Source: Chlorobiota bacterium
GTDB taxonomy: Bacteria; Bacteroidota; Bacteroidia; Bacteroidales; F082
NCBI GenBank assembly: GCA_030596395.1
Contig: JAUVKF010000028.1
Coordinates: 1-38,377 of the forward strand
Length of the DNA: 38,377 nt
Direction of reading: 5' to 3'
Part shown: positions 1 through 7,118 of the stretch, piece after piece
Layout of the letters: each line of letters starts with the position of its first letter
Position numbering within the stretch: position 1 is the first letter of the stretch
The notes under the pieces: generated by a model
What the model was told of the DNA's origin: nothing
What the model saw: only the letters and a program-made list of their open reading frames with translations
Database searches by the model: none
Made by a program: the position numbers and the translations under genes

Positions 1-31
1 GCTCATATTTAGTACTTCACCCGCCATAAAC

Positions 32-52
32 TATATACATTGTTGTATGCCA
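32..52 (-). repeat. Left inverted repeat of the RT-nitrilase cassette
   Basis: Read on the minus strand this is TGGCATACAAC, then AATG, then TATATA. The same string, TGGCATACAAC plus four bases plus TATAT, is on the plus strand at 3545-3564, so the two copies face each other around the RT-nitrilase gene. Sixteen positions are identical and only the four-base spacer differs. I infer that these mark the ends of an inserted cassette. No transposase or integrase lies inside. Confidence 0.6.
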
Positions 53-182
53 GTGCTTTCTTCTTCCGTGTGTCGGGGCAGCCATACTCTTTGGCAAGTT
101 TTGGCTCGTGCGGTTGGCTTTTCGAGCGACTTGGCAATGTGTATGGATGCTTAGAGTTGATATTAAATTTCTATTTGGGTAT
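53..182. other. Non-coding left flank of the RT-nitrilase gene
   Basis: This stretch lies between the left repeat and the stop codon of the RT-nitrilase gene. It contains TTGGCT twice and a small hairpin (GCTCG at 104-108 with CGAGC at 123-127) that could act in 3' end formation. No convincing ORF was seen. The TTGGCT word is also found twice in the upstream flank of the gene, which suggests that both flanks share an origin. Confidence 0.4.
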
Positions 183-3100
183 TCAGAGAATTGATTCATT
201 ATTTATTCTTTTTAGTACATTTCTTACTTCATAGTCTGGAGGTAAAGGTTTAAACTCTTTTTTATTATGAGTAATATCAAATGTCTTTCTTTGAAATTCT
301 CGGATTCGTTTTAAATCAATTTCAGCAATTAGTATTGCGTCATTAATACCCCCTTTTAATCGCAATAAATCAAGTCGTGCTGACTCTACTGGTTGAGTTA
401 AACGTGAATCTCCAAATTGGCTTGTATTTACTTGTGCTATGTAACAGTGCAGATCACGGGAACAAGATTCAACTATATTAGAGAAGTAGTTTGTATCCTT
501 ATTCCATTCTACACCAACCAATAAATCCAATTTACTTTTGAATAAGCTTCTATGCCAAACGTTGGCTAATTCAAAGCAATAGTAAGGGCTAAAGTATAAG
601 TTCCGCCAGTTAAAAATGTCATATCTGTATTCTTTAGGTTTAGCAATTTTAAAATGATTGCCTTTGATTAAAGACTCTTCAATATGAGCATAATGGTTTT
701 TTAGTCTAAATACTACTACAGCATCACTTACTCCGTCTACTTCAACTGGTAAAATTGTTACAATGAAATTAAAAACTGTGTTTTTAATCTTGACGTGTTC
801 TAATCCAGTAATGGTCAGAACTTGATTTCGTTCAGCGTATTTTACAACACTTGACAGAAGATTTATTGGTATAAAAAACTCTGGAAATAGCAATATGTCA
901 CTTTTATCTAATCGCACTTTTTTTACGATTTTAGCTAGTTTATCATACCGCTCTGAACCAAGGTTTGGAGTCCCCCTCATACTATCCAAAATATTGCTCT
1001 CTTCAACTTTTGTGTTGGCAAAAGCAATTTTGAACTTTTTAGAAGAACATTTTTTGTTATTTACAGTAATCTCCTGAATATTGACAATAGGACTATTCTT
1101 TTTAACATCAATTTTTCTTGTATAAAACTTATTTCTAAACCCATCATCATCTAATTCGTATTTAGCTATATGATTTCCATTTATTTGTGTGAATCGTTCG
1201 AATGCCTCATCTAAATAAAATGAATTTTTCTTTGTCCTTTTTGAGTTACTAACACCAAATATATCAGTTTCAATTTTATTATTGGTTTCTGTTTCTTTCT
1301 TTCTATGATATGAACTGATTGTTTCATTTGCAACAGACAAACAACATTCCCAAAACTTCACTCTGCGAGGTGATTGTTCTGCTAGGTTTTGATCTATTTT
1401 GTAGTTTTTAAAATCTAAATTTATAGAAGTAAGGTCTTTTAAAACACCTTTTTTTGAAGCCACTGTATACGTCAGTAATGGGTGGATTACATAATGATGC
1501 CGCAACATATTTGATTGACGAAATCTACGAACCCAAAAAGAATCAGGTTTTGTAGGTTCAAACCTTCCAAATAAAAATGTCCAATTACTATTCTTTAATT
1601 CATTTAGTTTGAATTCAAAGTTTCGGGCTACTTTCTTTGTTTTGGCTAGAAAATCAAGGTTTAAAGAAAGTGATATTTCATGCGAAACATCTAAGTAATT
1701 GACGAGTGTATCTTTTAACTGATCTTTTGAAACAGAAGTGTTATTAATGCTGTGTTCAACTTTATCAATTTGATCAAAACAATGAAGAAAGAACTCAACG
1801 TAATGTTTAGCTTTTTTATTGACAAGTAATAGTGTGAGGATTCGCTCCCAGAGTCTGTAAAAGCTAAGACATGTTTCACCTTTAAAAAAGTTGATGATTT
1901 GTTCACTTTCCTCATCAGAAAGATGATTTTCATGTCTTAATGCGCTAAATATTTTATTAGAAAGGAAAACAGTAAGTCCATATCTATTCTCTTTATAATC
2001 TTTTAACGTTCTTATTTTCCCTTCTGAGCCCTCGTAATGAAGATGGTAAGCACTAGAGGTGAAAGATAAGTTGCTTTCGTTTTCTTCTGGGAAGTCTCTA
2101 AACTCACTAGTTCTTTCATCTAATTCTTGTTTCAATCTATCTATTACTAAATGCGATTCATTAGAATTAAAGAAATGCATTAAAGATTTTTCACTTTGAC
2201 AAAAAAGCGAATCATATCCTTCTATAAAAAATGCTTTCTGTGAATTATCCTTATCAGATAAAGGAAAAAAAGATGGAGCTAAAACTAAATCGATTATGGG
2301 ATGGAAAGTTTCTAAAACAAACTTTTCAAGTGATGAAGGAGATAAATCAAAATAAGGAGTTAAGTCTAATCTTATTTTTTTATTGAATTCTTTTTCTTTA
2401 AAACCAGGCTTTGGGTCAGCAATAACAAATATTAAGTCATCCACATAACGTCCGTAATATGCTGGTTTTATATTATTTACAATTCTTTCGTCAAACTCTT
2501 GTAAATAATGATTTGCTAGTACGTAAGAAGATACTAATCCTATAGGTAGTGCGACTTTGTCTAAATTACCCTCGTCATCTAACAATTCATTATAAAAAGG
2601 GTAAGGGCTTTTATATGTTTTAGATAATAATTCTGAATATTGATCATGTATGCACAAAAATATCTCTTTCAAATTATAGAATCCATGCAATATTTTGTGT
2701 TTTCTACCATCAAATAATTCTTTACGCTTTATTCGAACTGAGCTGAAATAATCTTTAATGTCAAGGTTTAGAAAAGCAACGTTTTTACCTTTTTTTAAAA
2801 TAGCCTCTGCAACTTCAACTGCTTCGTCTCTCCATTTTTGATATTGATTGAAATAAGGCTTAAAAAGTCCTGACCCCTGAACAATAGCTGATTTATCTTG
2901 ATTGAGTAATAAACGATTACCTAAACATTCAGGTTTTAATTCCTTATCTTGTAATACACCATGTTTGATTATCCATAAAACCGAAATAATGTGAAGTTCA
3001 ATAGGAGCATTAATAAATGGAGTGACTCTTTCTACCTCATATTTATCTTTGATTCTTTCGTTACTAATAAAATTATTCTCTTCTTTTCGATTTTCAATCT

Positions 3101-3407
3101 TTTTAGGGTAAAAATCTATATCTATATCTTTCAGAATAGCGTTGAAGAATTCAGAGTTTTTATGAAAATTATTAAGCTCATGGGCGATTCTCTCAAATTT
3201 TTCTTTTAATGAAAAGCGTATTTTGTATGAAAAGATATCTCCACCGATATTATAATGTGAGCTCGGGTTTTTAAACAAGAAATCTTTGCCAATACTCGTT
3301 TCAAATTCTACTAACTGTCTTCTGAGCAATAAATCCGTGTTATCATAGTATATATAGGATTTCAGTTTTATATATGCAACCTCAATATCTTCTTTCGTGA
3401 ATTCCAT
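183..3407 (-). CDS. Reverse transcriptase-nitrilase fusion, DRT type 1-like antiphage protein
   Basis: This 1074-residue protein joins a reverse transcriptase to a carbon-nitrogen hydrolase. RT motif A is visible as LNLDIKDYFSS (catalytic Asp about residue 216), motif B as LPIGLVSSYVLAN (about 287-299), and the active site as YVDD (321-324). A largely helical region of about 450 residues with no recognised motif follows. From about residue 790 a nitrilase fold shows the expected Glu-Lys-Cys triad: E843 in LFPEFF, K903 in FRLKNH, C944 in PYYCFEL. This order matches the unknown-group RTs classed as defence-associated RT type 1, where RT and nitrilase both contribute to phage resistance; that role here is inferred. 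The gene stands alone, is visibly more AT-rich than its neighbours in spot counts, and lies between inverted repeats, all consistent with horizontal transfer. The ATG at 3407 is the only good start. UG1 versus a related UG group cannot be settled by eye. Confidence 0.88.
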   Translation of the reverse strand: MEFTKEDIEVAYIKLKSYIYYDNTDLLLRRQLVEFETSIGKDFLFKNPSSHYNIGGDIFSYKIRFSLKEKFERIAHELNNFHKNSEFFNAILKDIDIDFYPKKIENRKEENNFISNERIKDKYEVERVTPFINAPIELHIISVLWIIKHGVLQDKELKPECLGNRLLLNQDKSAIVQGSGLFKPYFNQYQKWRDEAVEVAEAILKKGKNVAFLNLDIKDYFSSVRIKRKELFDGRKHKILHGFYNLKEIFLCIHDQYSELLSKTYKSPYPFYNELLDDEGNLDKVALPIGLVSSYVLANHYLQEFDERIVNNIKPAYYGRYVDDLIFVIADPKPGFKEKEFNKKIRLDLTPYFDLSPSSLEKFVLETFHPIIDLVLAPSFFPLSDKDNSQKAFFIEGYDSLFCQSEKSLMHFFNSNESHLVIDRLKQELDERTSEFRDFPEENESNLSFTSSAYHLHYEGSEGKIRTLKDYKENRYGLTVFLSNKIFSALRHENHLSDEESEQIINFFKGETCLSFYRLWERILTLLLVNKKAKHYVEFFLHCFDQIDKVEHSINNTSVSKDQLKDTLVNYLDVSHEISLSLNLDFLAKTKKVARNFEFKLNELKNSNWTFLFGRFEPTKPDSFWVRRFRQSNMLRHHYVIHPLLTYTVASKKGVLKDLTSINLDFKNYKIDQNLAEQSPRRVKFWECCLSVANETISSYHRKKETETNNKIETDIFGVSNSKRTKKNSFYLDEAFERFTQINGNHIAKYELDDDGFRNKFYTRKIDVKKNSPIVNIQEITVNNKKCSSKKFKIAFANTKVEESNILDSMRGTPNLGSERYDKLAKIVKKVRLDKSDILLFPEFFIPINLLSSVVKYAERNQVLTITGLEHVKIKNTVFNFIVTILPVEVDGVSDAVVVFRLKNHYAHIEESLIKGNHFKIAKPKEYRYDIFNWRNLYFSPYYCFELANVWHRSLFKSKLDLLVGVEWNKDTNYFSNIVESCSRDLHCYIAQVNTSQFGDSRLTQPVESARLDLLRLKGGINDAILIAEIDLKRIREFQRKTFDITHNKKEFKPLPPDYEVRNVLKRINNESIL

Positions 3408-3448
3408 ATTATTTCATTTTAATCTTTTCTGTTTTTTCTATCACTAAA

Positions 3449-3543
3449 GCGTTGGCTAAAAAATAGCTCTTTTGGTTTTTTCAGCGTTTGCCTGTGTGTA
3501 GGCAAAAACCAAATGTGCTATTTGTGCGTTGGCTTTTTTTAGC
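3449..3543. repeat. Long imperfect hairpin upstream of the RT-nitrilase gene
   Basis: Several nested stems are visible: AAATAGC (3461-3467) with GCTATTT (3517-3523), TTTGGTT (3471-3477) with AACCAAA (3507-3513), and TTTGCCT (3487-3493) with AGGCAAA (3500-3506). An outer stem can form between GCTAAAAAA (3455-3463) and TTTTTTAGC (3535-3543). GCGTTGGCT occurs as a direct repeat at 3449-3457 and 3526-3534. The structure starts about 40 bases upstream of the RT start codon. It could be a cassette recombination site, a structured leader, or a non-coding RNA; the sequence does not decide. Confidence 0.6.
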
Positions 3544-3544
3544 A

Positions 3545-3564
3545 TGGCATACAACTCCTTATAT
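3545..3564 (+). repeat. Right inverted repeat of the RT-nitrilase cassette
   Basis: TGGCATACAAC, then TCCT, then TATAT. This is the inverted partner of the copy at 32-52. Beyond it the sequence becomes the downstream region of the DUF985 gene, so the cassette boundary is probably near 3565-3600. Confidence 0.6.
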
Positions 3565-3640
3565 GCGTACCAAAGGTACCGAATAACAATCACATCACCC
3601 TGGTCAAAGCAATGTTTTATTTTTTCCAGAAGTTAAGTTG

Positions 3641-4138
3641 TTACAGGCAAAGTTTTTTTAAAACTGCTGTGTGTTGCGGATAGAGTTTAACCAATTCTTT
3701 AAAGTCACCCATCTCAAAATCGTCAAAATCAAAACCGGGGGATACATTACATCCAACCAGGGTGAATTCACCGAGCGATTTGGCTGCAAACCAATTTCCT
3801 TTTTCAACTGTAATTTGCGGTTGCGATTCTTTTTCAGAATTTTTGCCCAGCACCTTTCTTATTAAAACACCTGCACTATCAATGATAAATAGCTCAAGCT
3901 CATCGCCATCATGGAAATACCAGGTTTCATCGGATTTGATACGGTGAAAAGCGGATATTTCATCCTGTTGCAATAAAAAGTAAATGGAAGTTGAGAACAC
4001 CCTGTCAGCTGCATATCTTTCGGGCAGGTTTGATCTTTCAATTAATTCATCGGAACGGTAAACTTCCTTAAAATGGCCTCCTTCGGGATGGGGTTTTAAT
4101 CCGAGGTGATCGATCCAGTATCCGGCTTTATTGTGCAT
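3641..4138 (-). CDS. DUF985 family cupin (Cupin_5)
   Basis: A 165-residue single-domain cupin of the DUF985 family, related to yeast YML079W. The signature HPEGGHFKEVYRS sits close to the N-terminus, as is usual. Further family features are the SAFHRIKSDETWYFHDGD segment with its metal- or ligand-binding histidines and the ending LVGCNVSPGFDFDDFEMGD. Family members bind small molecules but no reaction is firmly known. The frame is open upstream to 4177, but MHNKAGYWIDHLGL at 4138 matches the normal family start, so I prefer it. That leaves an 11-base overlap with the barrel gene upstream on the same strand, suggesting co-translation. No catalytic role is claimed. Confidence 0.85.
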   Translation of the reverse strand: MHNKAGYWIDHLGLKPHPEGGHFKEVYRSDELIERSNLPERYAADRVFSTSIYFLLQQDEISAFHRIKSDETWYFHDGDELELFIIDSAGVLIRKVLGKNSEKESQPQITVEKGNWFAAKSLGEFTLVGCNVSPGFDFDDFEMGDFKELVKLYPQHTAVLKKLCL

Positions 4139-4826
4139 CCTGAAAGTTTTCGCGGCTGCGTTTTTCGTTGAATACATAGATCAAACGGAGAGTGATCACA
4201 TTGTTGTACTGGTTACGAATCTCAGGTTCTACATTTGGAACATTACTAGGAAACTCCCTGGTTCGAATCTTAACCATACTGTACTGATACCTTAGGTTTA
4301 CTTTCAGGGCTTCCCATATCCTGAATCGAATGTCAGCTAAAATTGAAAAGTCGTTTTTACTATAAGGCCCGTTACTAACTGTTGTACTTTCAACCTTTCT
4401 ACCATGTTCATATTCCTTCACCCCTACAAGCCTACCCCACGAAAGACCTGCACCGACAGTTATTATTTCTTTATCGGTAAACATAACCAATACCGGGACT
4501 TCAACATAGTTTAACCTGAGTTTGTATTCTCCTGTTGTAACCTGACCTGTACTGTCAGTTTCGTTGTATTGTGGTTTCTGACTGGATCCTTTTTGACTGA
4601 ACAGTGTTTCGAGTGATACATCCCATTTTCCTTTTTTACCGAATGGGATCATAACACCGGCCCCAACATTAGCCCCGAATTTATGAAATCCAAAAACCTC
4701 ATCACCATCAACCTGCGTAAGGTTCAGGCCAACGATGGCCTCTCCTTTAATGATCTGTGCCTTTAGCTGAAGTCCTGAAAAGAGGAATATTAGAATGATC
4801 AGGTATGTGGGTTTAAAACTTTTCAT
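4128..4826 (-). CDS. PorT-like outer membrane beta-barrel protein
   Basis: A 232-residue protein with a clear signal peptide (hydrophobic IILIFLFSGLQ followed by LKAQ, cleavage after AQ or near it). Amphipathic strands of alternating hydrophobic residues follow, for example LNYVEVPVLVMF and IITVGAGLSWGRLVG, with strand-like ends such as YNNVITLRLIYVF. This matches the Bacteroidota outer membrane beta-barrel family (PorT/OMP_b-brl type), and PVLV-type strands are typical of it. Specific cargo or function is unknown; there is no evidence that it is the T9SS PorT itself. It starts at an ATG about 26 bases downstream of a TAATTTTG -7 box and its end overlaps the DUF985 gene. Confidence 0.75.
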   Translation of the reverse strand: MKSFKPTYLIILIFLFSGLQLKAQIIKGEAIVGLNLTQVDGDEVFGFHKFGANVGAGVMIPFGKKGKWDVSLETLFSQKGSSQKPQYNETDSTGQVTTGEYKLRLNYVEVPVLVMFTDKEIITVGAGLSWGRLVGVKEYEHGRKVESTTVSNGPYSKNDFSILADIRFRIWEALKVNLRYQYSMVKIRTREFPSNVPNVEPEIRNQYNNVITLRLIYVFNEKRSRENFQDAQ

Positions 4827-4852
4827 GCAGTACGCAGTTCAATTGCTGAACG

Positions 4853-4860
4853 CAAAATTA
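4853..4860 (-). promoter_or_regulatory. Candidate Bacteroidota -7 box for the beta-barrel gene
   Basis: On the minus strand this reads TAATTTTG, matching TAnnTTTG, 26 bases before the ATG at 4826. No convincing -33 TTTG is seen at the usual distance. Confidence 0.4.
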
Positions 4861-4946
4861 GGGTTTAAATTGCAATAAGACCCAGCCACTCCCAGGGAGG
4901 ATGATTGCAGGTATTATTGATATTATATCGATGATATCCAATGGTT

Positions 4947-7082
4947 CTAATCACTTACACCAATCAATGTCAGGCCAATTCGTTTTCGGGCTACATCAAC
5001 TTCCAGAACTTTAACCATCAGTTGTTGGTTCAGCTTGAGGTATTCGGCAGGATCGCTGACAAATTCTTCAGCAATCTGACTTTTATGGATCAAACCCGAC
5101 TCGTGTACTCCCAGATCAACAAAAGCTCCAAATGCAGTGATATTGGTTACAATAGCCGGCAGGATCATTCCCGGCCTGATATCTTCAATTCGTTTTATGC
5201 TTTTATCGAATTCAAAGAGTTTTACATCCCCCCTGGGATCGCGCCCCGGTTTTTCAAACTCTGATAAAATATCATTTATGGTTGGCAATCCAATTTCATC
5301 ATTTGTAAAGTCCTCTGCGTTAATAAGGGATTTTAACTGCTTGTTTCCAATTAGCTCATCAATGGACAGATGTGCCTTTTTTGACATCTGTTTCACAACC
5401 TGATAATTCTCAGGATGTACTGCGCTAGCATCAAGGGGGTTGGTTCCGTTTTTAATGCGTAAAAATCCGGCTGACTGCTCAAAGGCTTTGCTACCCAGTC
5501 CTTTTACTTTTTTTAACTCCTCACGGTTTTTGAAATCACCTTTGCTAGTTCGATCTTGTACAATTTGTTCTGCCAGTTTGGGTCCGATGCCTGAAACATA
5601 ACTCAATAATGCCGAACTGGCTGTGTTTAGCTCAACCCCAACATTGTTTACGCACAATTCAACGGTTGTCTGAAGGCTTTCATGCAAAAGTTTTTGATTC
5701 ACATCGTGCTGGTACTGGCCAACACCTATTGCTTTCGGATCAATCTTCACCAATTCAGCCAGTGGGTCCATCAGACGTCTTCCAATGGAAACTGCACCGC
5801 GAACTGTTACATCATAATCAGGAAATTCTTTTCGGGCAATGGCGGAAGCTGAATAAACCGAGGCCCCGCTTTCATTTACCATCACAGCAGTGAGATCGCG
5901 GTCGAACCTGATCCTTTTTATCATCTCCTCAGTTTCCCTTCCGGCAGTTCCGTTGCCTATCGCGATGGCTTCAATATGGTAGGCATTTACCAGTGATTTG
6001 ATTTTTTTGACTGCCATGGCTGTTTCCCGCTGTGGCGGATGCGGAAAAATTGTATCGTTGTTCTGTAAATTACCGCTCTTATCCAGGCACACTATTTTAC
6101 ATCCAGTTCGAAAACCCGGATCAATAGCAAGCACATTTTTCTGTCCCATCGGCGGACTCAACAGCAGTTGCCTGAGGTTTTCCGAAAATACCTTAACCGC
6201 CGATTCATCAGCTTTTTGCTTTAATGCTGATCGCAACTCCGTTTCCAGCGAAGGGAATAACAATCGTTTAACTGCATCAGTAACGGCAAGTTTCTTTTGC
6301 TCGGAAGCCTCATTGGTTCCTTTAACGATAAAACGTTCTACATTACTGATTGCATTTTCTATATCCGGTACTATTTTTACTTTCAAAAATCCTTCTCCTT
6401 CACCCCTGAACATGGCCAGGATACGATGTGAAGGCGCCCGTGAAGCTTTTTCCTGCCAATCGAAATAACTCTCAAATTTCTCCCCCACTTCCTCTTTTCC
6501 CTTTGCAACTTTCGATTGAATAACAGCTTCGTTTTGAAACATCTTTCTCAGGCTGTTTCGTGTTGATCCGCGTTCATTAATCCATTCTGCGATAATATCC
6601 CTTGCACCCTGCAGGGCTTCTTCCTCGTTGGTTGCTTTTGTTTTTGGCGAAATAAAATTTCTTAGCAGTGATGAAAGGGAAGTAACATTTTCCGACATGA
6701 TCATCTTTGCCAGCGGTTCCAGACCCTTTTCAATGGCGATACTTGCCCGGGTTTTTCGTTTTGGTTTATAAGGCAAATAGATATCCTCGACCTGGCTGAT
6801 TGTATCGGCTTCTTTAATCCTTTGCCTTAACTCTTCTGTTACAAGTTCCTGCTCTTCAAGACTTTTAATTACTACCGCTTTTCGCTCTTCAAGTTGAATA
6901 TTTTGCCTGGCAAGTTTTTGAATCTCTATGATTTGAATATCACTCAGGCCACCGGTTTTCTCTTTACGGTATCTTGCAATAAAAGGGATGGTCGCTCCTT
7001 CTTCGATGAGCTGTAAGGTATTTTGTATTTGCCATTGCGGGAGGCCAATTGCCTGGGCAACAGAACGGGCTAAATCGATCAT
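4947..7082 (-). CDS. tex: RNA-binding transcriptional accessory protein Tex
   Basis: This 711-residue protein is a full-length Tex. The N-terminal helical region contains EEGATIPFIARYRKEKTGGL, the family hallmark. A YqgF/RNase H-like fold begins about residue 315 with VLAIDPGFRTGCKIVCLD. Helix-hairpin-helix segments follow (SYVSGIGPKLAEQIV, about 490-555). A C-terminal S1 RNA-binding domain starts about residue 637 (GMILPAIVTNITAFGAFVDLG). Tex binds nucleic acid and affects transcription and stress tolerance; its exact activity is not settled in any species. The gene stands between the T9SS protein and the barrel on the same strand, with a 36-base upstream gap, so it may be read from upstream. 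Nothing is missing or truncated. Confidence 0.96.
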   Translation of the reverse strand: MIDLARSVAQAIGLPQWQIQNTLQLIEEGATIPFIARYRKEKTGGLSDIQIIEIQKLARQNIQLEERKAVVIKSLEEQELVTEELRQRIKEADTISQVEDIYLPYKPKRKTRASIAIEKGLEPLAKMIMSENVTSLSSLLRNFISPKTKATNEEEALQGARDIIAEWINERGSTRNSLRKMFQNEAVIQSKVAKGKEEVGEKFESYFDWQEKASRAPSHRILAMFRGEGEGFLKVKIVPDIENAISNVERFIVKGTNEASEQKKLAVTDAVKRLLFPSLETELRSALKQKADESAVKVFSENLRQLLLSPPMGQKNVLAIDPGFRTGCKIVCLDKSGNLQNNDTIFPHPPQRETAMAVKKIKSLVNAYHIEAIAIGNGTAGRETEEMIKRIRFDRDLTAVMVNESGASVYSASAIARKEFPDYDVTVRGAVSIGRRLMDPLAELVKIDPKAIGVGQYQHDVNQKLLHESLQTTVELCVNNVGVELNTASSALLSYVSGIGPKLAEQIVQDRTSKGDFKNREELKKVKGLGSKAFEQSAGFLRIKNGTNPLDASAVHPENYQVVKQMSKKAHLSIDELIGNKQLKSLINAEDFTNDEIGLPTINDILSEFEKPGRDPRGDVKLFEFDKSIKRIEDIRPGMILPAIVTNITAFGAFVDLGVHESGLIHKSQIAEEFVSDPAEYLKLNQQLMVKVLEVDVARKRIGLTLIGVSD

Positions 7083-7118
7083 GCTAATTTGTACGAAATT
7101 ATAAAGAAACTATTTGAG

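Noticed and set aside
2991..3209. Plus-strand ORF opposite the RT gene
   Set aside because: Lies wholly inside the RT frame on the opposite strand with no recognisable features; a shadow.
3441..3570. Canonical integron attC site in the RT upstream flank
   Set aside because: GTTGGCT and ATACAAC are one base off the GTTRRRY and RYYYAAC boxes and are not in the expected arrangement. A related cassette site is possible but I cannot call it attC.
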